Made by a program: the position numbers and the translations under genes. The notes under the pieces were generated by a model. That model did not search any database and was not told where the DNA came from. It saw only the letters and a list, made by a program, of their open reading frames with translations. From assembly GCF_000234665.1 (NCBI RefSeq), contig NC_018338.1, forward strand, positions 1,635,262-1,699,261: a DNA stretch of 64,000 bases. Reading direction: 5' to 3'. Positions 10,901 to 19,376 of this stretch are shown piece after piece (position 1 is the first letter of the stretch; the number at the start of each line of letters is the position of its first letter). The DNA comes from Leishmania mexicana MHOM/GT/2001/U1103. Taxonomy: Eukaryota; Euglenozoa; Kinetoplastea; Trypanosomatida; Trypanosomatidae.

Positions 10901-11857
10901 TGTCCATACGTTGTGCTTGACCCTTGCGACTACGCTGGCCTGTTCATCACCGAGGACGCCATCAAGTTCAAGGAGGCCGAGGGGCCGACACGATCGGATC
11001 TGCACGTAGCGCATCAGCTCACGATGGCTAGCCGACTGCCCAGCCGTGTCCGCAATACGTTTCTGGAGCGCGTTGTCGAGACTCTCTACCGGCTGAACGC
11101 GTCAGCACACCGCGTGTACTGCGACACAGTGGTCGATCACACGGTCACGCTCGCCACGCGACACGACCACCTGACACGGCGCTTGCTGCAGGACTCGCAG
11201 AAGTTCTTTGAGGGTGTCCTGCAGACAGACATCATGGACGAGGTGCAGCGCGTGACGGACACGCGCGACCTGTACACCGAGGAGGAGCACGCGGCACATG
11301 AGCGTGGCGAGCTGACGCTGTGGTCCAGCGGCGCCGTGGCACTCGAGTACGCGAAGTGTGTGTGTCGCGTTCTGGAGCTGATCCCGTGCAACGGCGCGGT
11401 CGGAAAAGTGCGCAACAACTGCATGCGTCTCTGCGGCATCAGCCCCTTCTCCGCCCAGTCGCAGTTTCAGGCCGATCCGTTTCTGGCGCACCGCCTTCAG
11501 TCTGTCACATGCAGTTTCTGCAACTCAAACATCTCGATCGACTTGCTTGTGAGGCGGAAGTCGGTGACGTCGCCATTTACGTGCACGGCATGTGCGGCGC
11601 CCATTGCAGCAGCTTCCATGGAAGGAACGCTGGTCCGTCATGTGAGCCAGCTGCTGCGAGTTTACAACCAGCAGGACTTTGTGTGCACAAAGTGTCGTGA
11701 GATGGCAACAACCTACGTGGCCGAAAGGTGCTGTGGCGCCCTCGTCAGCAAGGCAGCGCCGGTAGAAGGCGAGCTTCGGGCACTTCATCACCTTGCGAAG
11801 ATACAAGGCTTTGCGTGGCTTGCCGAGAGCGTGGAGGCGGCGCTCCTCTGCACGTGA
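4943..11857 (+). CDS. POLE: DNA polymerase epsilon catalytic subunit
   Basis: Encodes 2304 residues, close to the usual 2200-2300 of eukaryotic POLE, the leading-strand replicase with proofreading. The 3'-5' exonuclease is visible: FDIE (Asp236, Glu238), then NGDYFDFPF and YSVSDA motifs. Polymerase motif A is DVGAMYPN (Asp586), motif B is KCILNSFYG (Asn855) and motif C is ELDTDGIWC (Asp902, Asp904). A CxxC-type cluster just after motif A resembles the CysX iron-sulphur site. The C-terminal half is the expected degenerate second polymerase fold, ending in Cys pairs at 2190/2193, 2214/2217 and 2248/2251 plus a CC at 2263-2264. Insertions: a Gly/Ser/Asp-rich stretch at about 680-752 and an Ala/acidic linker at about 1238-1345. 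The ATG at 4943 is chosen because it begins the conserved N-terminus. The open frame reaches 4775 but only through UTR-like sequence. Confidence 0.97.
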   Translation: MSTRLESGTKVGWLFNYHPTTEVLQEEEDAVAGEGAQRAALVLLFQDLAGDTFYVHLHYDPYILVQAVEGHEREVELGLMSTFGPQIISEIIAVEKEDLDLVNHLSGKKRVYLKVVFRNVQDLTTVRGRLEKTVKLNASLGSENPLRSQFSGSLGDAMAKTFAEDPLYSAAGSSRWMDWVQDIREYDVKYYMRVAIDMKVYCGLWYDVTVTERGARVQRCDDSRYAPAMPRVIAFDIETTKAPLRFPQPEVDEVYMISYMLDGRGYLIINREIVTEDIAPFEYTPKPEYEGFFDTFNEENEAATLRRFFDEMRKYKPNVYVTYNGDYFDFPFIHARALYHGMNMRNEIGFTQTADGAFLNKQIPHLDCFYWVKRDSYLPQGSQGLKAVTKYKLGYEPIEVDPEDMLPLAQSQPQRMASYSVSDAVSTWYLYQKYVHPFIFSLATIIPMPPDDVLRKGSGGLCESLLMVQAEANNVVFPNKKEAERERFYEGHLIDTETYIGGRVEALRSGVYRSDIPMTFDMNPDTYQSLMDDVDEALRFTLEVENGVKVEEVTNLKEVRAAVLAKLTNLRDRPHQQEKPFIYHLDVGAMYPNIILTNRLQPYAIARPDVCAGCCFNSPNNEAQCKRVMSWKWRAELFTAGRYEFQRVKAQLENESFAAGVIDQANLAAVQKKAYGNRKGNVLEGTAYERKDDWKKNQSSNRGGSGAGYRQESRQQQREAADALLQREFGADRNGDGGTSDSDDDADGPKAYHKLNENTQFNMLKRRLSEYSRKAYGKIHETREVMRSNVVCQRENSFYVDTVRLFRDRRYEYKAALKTWKKRLDAAKDSDERKVCQSRCVQMESLQLAHKCILNSFYGYVMRKGSRWSSMEMAGIVTYLGATLIQMARSLVQQIGVTLELDTDGIWCCLPNTFPENFTFTTTNPSKPKISISYPCVVLNKMVHDRYSNHQYQDLVSTGVYKTHNECSIYFEVDGPYLAMLLPASREEGKSIKKRYAVFNPDGSLAELKGFELKRRGELMLVKDFQSQVFRRFLDGSTLADAYASAAVVADAALDMLESKGEGYDTEEILEKIAESSNMTRRLSEYPESQKSLAITTARRIAEFLGPQMVKDKGLACHFIISRMPAGRPVTERAIPVTIFRADPAVRTHFLRKWTADTSVPSELNLKTLLDWDYYTARFSACVQKIVSIPAALQSLPNPVPRVVHPEWLEKRIRHRNSRYRQVSLLGMLSKVQGKNEELVGVSSSAAAAAAVRVDENQGEDVVMRKPGGSAGAVEGELQDLEDIVGGAGSGTVRHARKTKKAGAARAGERRGTAGEDAEAKSDEDDVECEESEDDMERLQREADAELDTLAHDVKQRYFAPKSTNALDAEFFADRGTKRWLAQRKDAWLQRARLRRELALENGLSEVALGGENSGAAAFGLATTPDVAGMNSHFIDLKSRALATVWNVLEVRENEESPGTVQVLAALEHSLYSFRVQVRRTVLVDADPALGLQAFDATEVSGRVLPRRAAAGRLYQIDVPPGEEGERCLNELQVMEGVRQIYEKHRTRVDTFVEQLGCCVSVDSARHLRNARRRPPSQRELFGIDEMNMHTYTNYLSRGAGDRAVFVFHAVTEQRGLIAAVYPQTSTAFVVFIQPAEAAKPVINWGGICAESAKRLHTSTTEPIQVTSAVAVDQRAAWRQVHQHLSAALESTKAPLLAVLQSCQPTSALLQQRALPVGLPYLRILGAAEDERLLSDPFRWTRLLARRLFERFFASLLWVEERLALSRVSGIPLCNIAQDSCVHVLDVLYSRALHRHNHVLWCSSDPLITFDTVEERPREVCMAGGYTSWCVEFGLSRLDVVALLFSQAIEEGDDPNARVLSDRGVSTHFNILRDLVADLLGQAMENILVDTLLNNVARWLRDPASSCYEPRLVELLSSLAHRALTGILLRLAKLGGRAVKVDGSSVTVLTSKYSLQEAVSFARFMTASLQDQPMLVLLSLHPLRYWCPYVVLDPCDYAGLFITEDAIKFKEAEGPTRSDLHVAHQLTMASRLPSRVRNTFLERVVETLYRLNASAHRVYCDTVVDHTVTLATRHDHLTRRLLQDSQKFFEGVLQTDIMDEVQRVTDTRDLYTEEEHAAHERGELTLWSSGAVALEYAKCVCRVLELIPCNGAVGKVRNNCMRLCGISPFSAQSQFQADPFLAHRLQSVTCSFCNSNISIDLLVRRKSVTSPFTCTACAAPIAAASMEGTLVRHVSQLLRVYNQQDFVCTKCREMATTYVAERCCGALVSKAAPVEGELRALHHLAKIQGFAWLAESVEAALLCT

Positions 11858-12830
11858 GAGCTCTTTGTGAAGGTGTGCTGTGGCGGCACGCACAGCGTAG
11901 TCCTTGCAAGTAGGCTCGCCGCACGGCGCAGGTGCAGCTGAGCACGCCCTGTGCCCATCTTTGTTCTCTACCGTGGCGCGGTGGGGGCCCACCAGTTCTC
12001 GTTTCCGCGCACGCCAACTCCGTCCGCGCGCGCATGCCCAGCAGGCGAGTCACGGGTTGCCGAAAAATAAGCCCAACGAAAATGGAAGCGGCGGCTACCG
12101 TTGGGGCGAAGCTCTTTTTCGCGCTTCCTAGTCCGCCCGAGAGACGGCAGCGCCGCACATCCATGTGCATTTTCACATAGACACGAACTGGTAGTTATAG
12201 TACAGGCTTGGGTGTGGCCGCTGATGGTGCATTCCCGAATCCGCACCTTGCATTGCATGGTTGTGACTTATCCAGTGACCATCATGCACGACCTCTCTGT
12301 CGAGGCCGTGCATGATGGGGTGTTTCCTCTGTTACTTCTTTGCGAGTCTGCGGTGGGTTTCATGCGCATCTTCATAATCCAGACGTCCTCAGATGATGAC
12401 AAGCCAGCACAGCGCGTCTGATGGTCGGGCAAGAGAGAGAAAGAGGGCCAGAAATCGTGCTGGCTTCGTTGCCCTCGTCCACGCGTGTAGGAGAGACTGA
12501 AGCTTCCTGCAGTGTTGCGCTTCCAGTACACATCTCCGCCCCGTTGGTGCATGCACGGGGGAGGGTCAAGAACTTCTGGTCCCATGCGTCCTACTGTCGT
12601 GGTGGCCCTACACGCCATGTCGTATCCCTGTCTCCTCTCCCTTGCTGCTCCCGCTTCTTGTTTTCTTTTTGCGGTGTCACTCCTCTTTCCCTCGTCATTT
12701 CCTTCGTCGACTGCGCCAATATACACGCACCCATACACATGCGCAAGCACAGGTGCGCCCGCGCGCGTTACATGTCGCTGGAGAAGGAGTAGCGTGCCTT
12801 CTTTCCCTTGAACATGGGTAGTACACAACC
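11858..12830 (+). other. Spacer: polymerase epsilon 3' UTR, stem-loop, splice signals
   Basis: No gene seen. It contains the strong stem-loop listed separately (12279-12318). A long pyrimidine tract at 12622-12710 is followed by candidate acceptor AGs at 12746-12747 and 12751-12752. A six-codon upstream ORF (12772-12792) would then lie in the leader of the next gene. Confidence 0.55.
12279..12318 (+). other. Strong imperfect stem-loop
   Basis: Arms 12279-12290 and 12307-12318 are perfect 12-base complements. After one A/C mismatch the pairing resumes for four bases (12292-12295 with 12302-12305) around a six-base loop. It lies about 420 bases downstream of the polymerase-epsilon stop codon, probably in its 3' UTR. 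Function unknown. Confidence 0.75.
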
Positions 12831-13175
12831 ATGTTGCATCTTTCCTTTCTTCTCCGGTTGCGGCCGCGGCACATCATGTTCACGCCCCCGCCTCTTGCGA
12901 AGCGCACGGGCAAATTCAGGTGCAAAGCGTGCCAGCACAGCTGGTTCTCCGACGAGGTGTGGGTGACCAAGACGACCCAGCGCGTGTACCAAGGCGAGTC
13001 CTGCGAGACGTGCGGGACAACAAATAAGCCGTACTACGTCGGCCGACCAGAGGAGACCATCTTTAACCGCGCTCGCACGCCCCACCCCGTAAAGCGCGGC
13101 GTCTCTTCGTCGCGCAGCGAGCGCAAGCTGAAACACTCACGGTTTGACTGGCGAGTCCAGAAGGGTCGGCACTGA
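12831..13175 (+). CDS. Small 3CxxC/ZAR1-like zinc-binding protein
   Basis: A 114-residue protein with a zinc-ribbon-like core: GKFRCKAC, then a Trp-Ser-x3-Val-Trp block, a VY pair, CETC and a PYYVG tail. The order of Cys pairs, aromatic residues and the terminal Pro-Tyr matches the zf-3CxxC fold of ZAR1 and RTP proteins, but only two of the three CxxC pairs are present. The C-terminus is Arg/Lys/Ser-rich and could bind nucleic acid. ZAR1 relatives bind mRNA, so an RNA role is a guess. The first in-frame ATG is at 12831; another at 12876 would remove a 15-residue basic-hydrophobic stretch that resembles a weak mitochondrial presequence. Confidence 0.7.
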   Translation: MLHLSFLLRLRPRHIMFTPPPLAKRTGKFRCKACQHSWFSDEVWVTKTTQRVYQGESCETCGTTNKPYYVGRPEETIFNRARTPHPVKRGVSSSRSERKLKHSRFDWRVQKGRH

Positions 13176-13962
13176 GTACTGACCTTTGCTCGTCTCTTCA
13201 TCTCTGCTTTGGCGTTTCATGTCAGTAGTGGGCCGTGTACACGCACCAAAGCGGCTCCTCGTTATGCCCCCTTCGCTTCTGCATGGATTCACGAAGGAGA
13301 AGTTGAGGTGTAGGCCGCTCAACGCCTCACGCGGTTCTGTACCGGCTTCCCTGACGGTTTGGTTGCCGTGTGCAAGCCAACAACGGCGAAAACGTGGCAT
13401 CCTTTCAGCCTCTAACTCTGCTCCTCCTCCTTTTCCGGGACGCATGCACAGATGAACGTGATAGAGCATACCCGCCTCACAGGAACAACAACGAACGGGC
13501 GTGTCATCGATGTGAATGGAATCAGCGCATCTGGACCACTTTGTTGGTGTCGTACTCTGCGACTTCCCGTCCCCCACCCCTTGATGACGCTTATATCCGC
13601 AACCGTCAAAGCCATCGCATCTTTCTGACGGCGTTGTGGCAGTGACATGCATTTTTCCTCCTTCCCTCCAAGCGCTCACCTCATCGTCCCGCACGCCCGC
13701 CTAAACATTCGACCTAAACATGTTCTTCCGTTCTCACCCTGTTTCTCGGCTTGCTGACCACATCGACACACAATCCGTCATGACCACAATAATGACAGCT
13801 CTGCCGATACGCATAATACAAACGCCGTAAGTAAATTAAAAAGAACGAAGCTGCCGCCTCACCCGTGGCCGAGCATCACTCTCACGTAACACACTTGATA
13901 TCATTACATCGATTCCCTCTTCGTCTTGTCTCTCTTCTACCTTTCTATCCACGGCCGTCATC
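13176..13962 (+). other. Spacer before Nopp140-like gene
   Basis: No gene seen. An A-rich patch at about 13830-13850 and a C/T-rich tract at 13912-13950 precede the next ATG. No AG occurs between that tract and the ATG, so the splice acceptor must lie further upstream (for example 13872-13873), and I cannot place it firmly. Confidence 0.5.
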
Positions 13963-15624
13963 ATGTCCCTCCGTCTTCCAAAGGATGAGCTCGAGGCGCA
14001 CATCTACCTCTACTTGAAGGACTCCAGGTACACGAGCGCCGCGCAGGCGCTGGAGGAGGCCAACCCGAAAGCTGTCACGCACTCCCGCAAGATCGGCACT
14101 TCCGCCCTCACCGCCGCCTCGAAGGAGCTGGTGGCTACTGCAGACTCTGACAGCGACGACGACGAGCCTGTGCGCAAGCCGGTGACCAAGAAGGCGTCGC
14201 CAAAGATGGCTCCCAAGAAGGCCCCCATTGCAGACTCTGACAGCGACGACGACGAGCCGGTGCGCAAGCCGGTGACCAAGAAGGCGTCGCCAAAGATGGC
14301 CCCCAAGAAGGCCCCCATTGCAGACTCTGACAGCGACGACGACGTTCCCGTGCGCAAGCCGGTGCCAGCCAAAAAGCCTGTGGCGGACTCGAGCTCTGAG
14401 GACGAGGAGGCTCCGAAGAAGCCAGCGGCGAAGCGCCCCTCTCCGAAACCTTCGCCAAAGATGGCCCCCAAGAAGACCCCCATTGCAGACTCTGACAGCG
14501 ACGACGACGAGCCGGTGCGCAAGCCGGTGGCCAAGAAGGCGTCGCCAAAGATGGCCCCCAAGAAGGCCCCCATTGCAGACTCTGACAGCGACGACGACGT
14601 TCCCGTGCGCAAGCCGGTGCCAGCCAAAAAGCCTGTGGCGGACTCGAGCTCTGAGGACGAGGAGGCTCCGAAGAAGCCAGCGGCGAAGCGCCCCTCTCCG
14701 AAACCTTCGCCAAAGATGGCCCCCAAGAAGACCCCCATTGCAGACTCTGACAGCGACGACGACGAGCCGGTGCGCAAGCCGGTGGCCAAGAAGGCGTCGC
14801 CAAAGATGGCCCCCAAGAAGGCCCCCATTGCAGACTCTGACAGCGACGACGACGTTCCCGTGCGCAAGCCGGTGCCAGCCAAAAAGCCTGTGGCGGACTC
14901 GAGCTCTGAGGACGAGGAGGCGCCGAAGAAGCCAGCGGCGAAGCGCCCCTCTCCGAAACCTTCGCCAAAGATGGCCCCCAAGAAGACCCCCATTGCAGAC
15001 TCTGACAGCGACGACGACGAGCCTGTGCGCAAGCCGGTGACCAAGAAGGCGTCGCCAAAGATGGCCCCCGCGAAGCCTGCCATGGGTACTGACAGCTCCG
15101 ACGATGAGGAACAGAAACCCGTGCAGAAGCGTCACATGGCGGAGGAAGACGACGAGGAGGACCAGCCCATGCGTCAGGTCAGCCGCACCGAAGCCCAGTC
15201 GAGCAATGGAAGCTACGGCGGCCGCGGTGGTCGCGGTGGTGACCGCGGCGGCTTCCGTGGTGGTGACCGCGGCGGCTTCCGTGGTGGTGACCGTGGCGGC
15301 TTCCGTGGTGGTGATCGCGGCGGCTTCCGTGGTGGTGACCGTGGCGGCTTCCGTGGTGGTGACCGTGGCGGCTTCCGTGGTGGTGACCGTGGCGGCTTCC
15401 GTGGTGGTGACCGTGGCGGCTTCCGTGGTGGTGATCGCGGCGGCTTCCGTGGTGGTGACCGCGGCGGCTTCCGTGGTGGCGATCGCGGAGGTTTCCGTGG
15501 CGGTCGAGGCGGTGACCGCGGGGGCTTCCGTGGTGGTCGTGGTGGCGCCCCGCAGGTTGGTCTCAGCACTCCTTCGCTCAACACGAGAAACCAGAGTGTC
15601 AAGCTCGGCAGCGACAGTGACTAG
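13963..15624 (+). CDS. Nopp140-like nucleolar phosphoprotein with RGG tail
   Basis: Encodes 553 residues in three parts. Residues 5-33 look like a LisH dimerisation motif, as at the N-terminus of Nopp140. Residues about 55-400 alternate acidic serine blocks ([15 protein letters not shown]), ideal casein kinase 2 targets, with Lys/Pro/Ala basic blocks, the hallmark of Nopp140/SRP40. Residues about 420-530 are twelve copies of an eight-residue Gly-Gly-Asp-Arg-Gly-Gly-Phe-Arg unit, a GAR/RGG domain that binds RNA and is a target of arginine methylation. Nopp140 proteins chaperone box C/D and H/ACA snoRNPs and link to RNA polymerase I. Trypanosomes have related nucleolar phosphoproteins with RGG tails. 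The acidic/basic part is built from nearly identical 255-bp tandem units, so length may vary between strains. Confidence 0.85.
   Translation: MSLRLPKDELEAHIYLYLKDSRYTSAAQALEEANPKAVTHSRKIGTSALTAASKELVATADSDSDDDEPVRKPVTKKASPKMAPKKAPIADSDSDDDEPVRKPVTKKASPKMAPKKAPIADSDSDDDVPVRKPVPAKKPVADSSSEDEEAPKKPAAKRPSPKPSPKMAPKKTPIADSDSDDDEPVRKPVAKKASPKMAPKKAPIADSDSDDDVPVRKPVPAKKPVADSSSEDEEAPKKPAAKRPSPKPSPKMAPKKTPIADSDSDDDEPVRKPVAKKASPKMAPKKAPIADSDSDDDVPVRKPVPAKKPVADSSSEDEEAPKKPAAKRPSPKPSPKMAPKKTPIADSDSDDDEPVRKPVTKKASPKMAPAKPAMGTDSSDDEEQKPVQKRHMAEEDDEEDQPMRQVSRTEAQSSNGSYGGRGGRGGDRGGFRGGDRGGFRGGDRGGFRGGDRGGFRGGDRGGFRGGDRGGFRGGDRGGFRGGDRGGFRGGDRGGFRGGDRGGFRGGDRGGFRGGRGGDRGGFRGGRGGAPQVGLSTPSLNTRNQSVKLGSDSD
14321..15069 (+). 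repeat. 255-bp tandem repeat, about 2.9 copies, in frame
   Basis: Copies begin at 14321, 14576 and 14831 with an exact 255-bp (85-codon) period. Copies 1 and 2 appear identical, and copy 3 shows three substitutions before it diverges near 15070. Each unit encodes two acidic serine blocks separated by basic linkers. A shorter related unit lies just upstream (from about 14135). Confidence 0.95.
15241..15504 (+). repeat. 24-bp minisatellite encoding RGG units, 11 contiguous copies
   Basis: Eleven contiguous 24-bp copies encode the Asp-Arg-Gly-Gly-Phe-Arg-Gly-Gly unit, with a twelfth after a nine-base interruption. Variation between copies is almost all synonymous (Asp GAC/GAT, Arg CGC/CGT, Gly GGC/GGT), which suggests selection on the peptide. 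Confidence 0.95.
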
Positions 15625-17114
15625 GCAGCTTATGTGATTTAGGGATGCGTAGATACGAAAGTATTGGGGCGGCGAGCAGCTTTGGTGTGTGATCGTGCGT
15701 GTGTCGTGTCATAAGATCTAACCCCTCCCTTTTTTCGGTTTCATTATGTTTTCTGTCAACTTTCGAAGGTAGCACGAAGGAGAGCGCCACGGACAGGAGG
15801 GAGCAGGGCGTCTTTAACAAGAATATGTTCTTTTCCTATTAGCTCTGTAATTACTAATGGCTAATGATGCGCGCCATCGTCCTACAGCGACTTCCCCCCC
15901 CCATACCCCCATACCCCCAAATTCTCTTTAGCGAGCGCCTGTTCGGATCTCTGGGTGCGCACCCTCCATGAACAGGTGTCCACTGCGAGCGTGTGCCGGT
16001 CTCACTGTCCACTTCCTGTGTCTTTACTTCTGCACGGGTTTATTGTAAGCTAAGGCGTTGCCCAGTTGTTCTTGTTGCTGCTCCTTTCTTCCCTTCGCAG
16101 GTGTGCGCCCTCTCGTGCGTGGGAAGCAAGAGTAGAGTGGAGGCCATCGATTGCAGCGAAAAGAAAAAGAGGGAAGCAGACCGTGTGCGTGTGCGTGCGT
16201 CAGTTTTGTACCCACCCCGCAACCCCCTCGCCTCTTTCCTACCTGCTCTCCAGCACACCCGATTTTTCATCGCCGCCGCTCCCACCTGGACGGTGAAGGT
16301 AAGCAAGGGCGGTATTTCTTTGCAAAAGGAAGTGAGCGTAACGGCTGCAAAATGCGCAGTCTGACGGGTAACGAGAGTCGAAGACGCGTGCTGATATTAC
16401 AATGCAAAAAAAAAGAGAGAGAATGTGCGGGCGGTGGAGAGGGTGCTTGCAACCGAAATGTGGTCATCATTGCTCGCACACATGCAGCGGTTTTTAGGAC
16501 GAGGTAACGTGGTCGTCTCCTTCCTGCGGGGCAAAAGTGGGACACTCAGGCCCTGTTGATTCTCGAAAGTCTCTGGTAGGGTGTGCATAGCACAGCTCAC
16601 GTGTATGGAAACAGGAGGCTCCGTCAGTCACCAGTTGTTTATGCGTACATGAGGATAGGCGAGACGAGCGACATGGAAAGATGCTCTGGAGCGCAGTGGC
16701 ACTGTTGGAATCAGCAGCACCAGCACACGTACACGTAGCAGGCTGCAAGTTGTGAGCGGTGTTGACAGAAAAGAGCATGGGACGTGTCCCTCGCCCTCTC
16801 CTTCGGTTAGCACAAGCGATGTTGTGGTGCAGTCGCACATCGCGTCGTTTCGATGACGTAAAAAACGCGGATTCTGTGAGACACTGCACGGGGGCTCTCC
16901 CTTGCCGAGTATCGACTGCTCGTTTTTATCTCCCTCCACCACTTCCCTTCATGCACTCGATCGCTCTCCTGCGTCGCTGCCTTCTTTTCTTCCGCACGTT
17001 TCATTCCGAGCGGTTTTTTTATAGGGAGCAAGAGTATCACAGAAGGCAGGCGAAGCCGTTATTTCCGCCTCCTCGCTATCTCTTTGCCTTTTTTTTCACT
17101 TAGTTCAGCACCCA
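15625..17114 (+). other. Spacer: Nopp140-like 3' UTR and ZMYND12-like 5' region
   Basis: No gene seen. It holds short C-rich repeats at 15893-15920 and several pyrimidine tracts. The tract at 17065-17098 with the acceptor AG at 17102-17103 sits 12 bases before the next ATG. Confidence 0.55.
17065..17103 (+). promoter_or_regulatory. Probable trans-splice acceptor for ZMYND12/TAX-1-like gene
   Basis: A C/T-rich tract ends in eight T and CACTTAG, with the AG at 17102-17103. The ATG follows at 17115, which fixes the start choice. A second AG at 17107-17108 is also possible. Confidence 0.6.
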
Positions 17115-18353
17115 ATGTCGCATTCCTCCACACCAACGCACGGTGACACGGCGGCGACACCAACAACGGTTAGCACCAAATGCGGCAGAAAGAAGGCTGG
17201 CAGTTCCTTGGCCACCGCTGCGTACGAAAAGAGTCAGTACGATATCACCAACGTCACCTGGGGGGCTCTAGAGTCTCGCTTTGACGAGCTCGTCGCGCTC
17301 ATGAACACCCCCATCACTGGTGTCAATGCGCTCACGGTGCGCGCCACAAATCGGCAGCGCATCGGCAGCGCGATCGCAGTCCTCCTCGATAAGGCTCAAG
17401 AGGAGTGTCGACAGCTTCTGCTGGACGGGGACTCTGAGGCGGCCGAGAAGGCGGGTGTGCTCGTGTTGCGACTGCGGGAGAAGTTCTACAAGCCGAATCA
17501 CGTAGAGCTGATACCCGCTTATCTTCACCTTTCCCGCACGAAGCAGTTTCTGAAGCGATATGGAGATGCAGAGGACATGCTTTCGCTTGCGCAGTATATA
17601 ATGCTGAAGCATCCCGACGAGGTCACCCTGACCATGAAGGCCGACTTGCACCAAGCATTCGGGCTTCTTTATGCGGCGGACAGCAAGCTGGAGGCAGCGG
17701 TGCAGCAGCTTAGCCGAGCAACCTACTACCTCTCTCTCCTGCACGGGGCGCGGCACGTTCTCACTACATTCAGCTACTTTGACCTCGGGAACGTGATGGC
17801 CGCGAAGGCCAGCATGGAGAATGCAATGACGCTCTACGACGCTGTGAAGGAGATTTGGTATGCGCACTTGGTGAAAGCACTGGCGGACGTCGTGGCCCGC
17901 CGCGAGGACATGCAGGCGCAGCTGAGGTACACTGAGAACACGCCGGCGCAGGAGCTGCGGCAAGCTTGCTACGCCACGGCGCACGCTTTCGGTCGCGAGA
18001 ACTTGGCGGATACATCCAAGATGTTGCATGGCATCGCCCGCATTCAGCAAAAACGTTTCCAGAGCGCCCACCCCAGCACGGTGCGGGCAGAGTTTATTCT
18101 GGGACTTTTTCTTCTCTGGACAGACAGTGAACCGGAGGCACACAGGCACCTGCTGAACGCCCGCGTCGCCTCGCAGCGCTTCTACGGCCCACGTCACCCC
18201 GTTGTGCAAGAGATCGAAGGCTGGTGTGCAAAATTTGACCTGAGCTACGAGAATACTGCAGGCGAGCCTGCCAAAGGTCAAGAAGCGTCCGTGGTGGATG
18301 CAGCGGCGACAACGCACGACGACGACGCTGCTGAAGGACAACATACATCGTGA
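17115..18353 (+). CDS. ZMYND12/TAX-1-like axonemal TPR protein
   Basis: A 412-residue protein. Residues about 75-330 are helical and TPR-like. Segments such as IPAYLHLSRTKQFLKRYGDAE, followed by a sequence beginning MLSLAQYIMLKHPDE, resemble the core of vertebrate ZMYND12, including the paired AQY/AQW helix and the later LYDAVKEIW segment. The MYND zinc finger of vertebrate proteins is absent. The kinetoplastid member of this family, TAX-1, is an axonemal protein needed for flagellar motility and linked with TTC29 and an inner dynein arm. The N-terminal 35 residues and the C-terminal 45 acidic residues are low complexity. The assignment rests on remembered family patterns, not a search. Confidence 0.65.
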   Translation: MSHSSTPTHGDTAATPTTVSTKCGRKKAGSSLATAAYEKSQYDITNVTWGALESRFDELVALMNTPITGVNALTVRATNRQRIGSAIAVLLDKAQEECRQLLLDGDSEAAEKAGVLVLRLREKFYKPNHVELIPAYLHLSRTKQFLKRYGDAEDMLSLAQYIMLKHPDEVTLTMKADLHQAFGLLYAADSKLEAAVQQLSRATYYLSLLHGARHVLTTFSYFDLGNVMAAKASMENAMTLYDAVKEIWYAHLVKALADVVARREDMQAQLRYTENTPAQELRQACYATAHAFGRENLADTSKMLHGIARIQQKRFQSAHPSTVRAEFILGLFLLWTDSEPEAHRHLLNARVASQRFYGPRHPVVQEIEGWCAKFDLSYENTAGEPAKGQEASVVDAAATTHDDDAAEGQHTS

Positions 18354-19376
18354 AACACTGCAGCGGAAAACAGGCTCTGGAACCGTATTCGCTTTCTTTC
18401 TAGTGTCATCTGTCGTAGGTGCTTCTGGCTCTCTCTCCACTCCCGTGCTGGTGTGGAGCCCTCCGACACCCGTACGTCGTCGCTCAGCTTACCGCCGCCG
18501 AGCGCTTTACAGCAACTCCTACCGTGTACTTCTGCGGCCGATCCTTGTATCCTCCGCCCAAGATATCGCTTGCTCTCTTGTGGTGTGTGTGTGGGTAGGT
18601 GCGTGCGTGCGCTGGCGTTGGTACGGCTCTGTTTTTCCTGTTTCTCTCCCTTCGATGTGACATACTCGCATAAGAGCGACTCACTTCTCACGGTATCGCC
18701 ACCGTTGATGCCGCTTTTGCGGCCGTTCTTCAGATCATTTTCTCAGCGAGGCGCCGTCCTATGCATACAAGCAGAGCAACAACATCAAAAACGCAAGCGT
18801 GGAGGCCTGCTGCTTGGCAGGGGGAGGGATCACACGGTTACAACGCCTTGGGATGCTTGTTCACGGCAGAAACCACGTGAAATGGTGAAGTGGCTGCGTT
18901 GAGGTGGGGCGAGAGAAAGCGAGACAAGATGGGGTGAGGGTATGAGAAACACCACGACGGTCGACTCCGTTTCTCTATTGGACTTTACCACCATCACTGC
19001 CTTTCCTTCGTTACCTTCGGTGCACAGCGCCGCCACGCTTTCCCTTTCTAGCGTCTTCACATACGCCCTCATGTGTTGAAGTATATATGCTCCGTGAGTC
19101 TCGTCGCTTGCACACCTTCTCTTCATCTCCGCTTGCTCGCTCTCTTGTCCATCTCTGCTGCTCTCATCCATAAACACTTGTCGACGACACCCCATGCAGT
19201 CGTAGATTTCACTGTAACCCTTGCGCTGCTTTGTCTTGTCCTTCTCCGACCTCTGCCCTCTCCCCGTTTACACATCGCCACACGCGCACTCACGACTCAC
19301 TCGCTGCTTGTCGTACACGCTTCCTCTTCGTTCTTTTTCCAGTCCTTTAGTAGCACCTGCGTCAGAGTACGTCACC
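18354..19376 (+). other. Spacer: ZMYND12-like 3' UTR and CHMP1 leader
   Basis: No gene seen. Pyrimidine-rich sequence dominates 19080-19350. Candidate acceptor AGs are at 19341-19342 and 19349-19350 after the tract at 19311-19340. Confidence 0.55.
19311..19342 (+). promoter_or_regulatory. Probable trans-splice acceptor for CHMP1
   Basis: A T/C-rich tract ends in TTTTTCCAG with the AG at 19341-19342, 35 bases before the ATG at 19377. It supports 19377 rather than the upstream open frame from 19221 as the translated start. Confidence 0.55.

Noticed and set aside
13945..15135. 396-codon minus-strand frame with internal repeats
   Set aside because: It mirrors the tandem repeats of the Nopp140-like gene, whose sense frame has a recognisable domain plan.
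17268..18440. 390-codon minus-strand frame
   Set aside because: Antisense to the ZMYND12/TAX-1-like gene, with no domain of its own.
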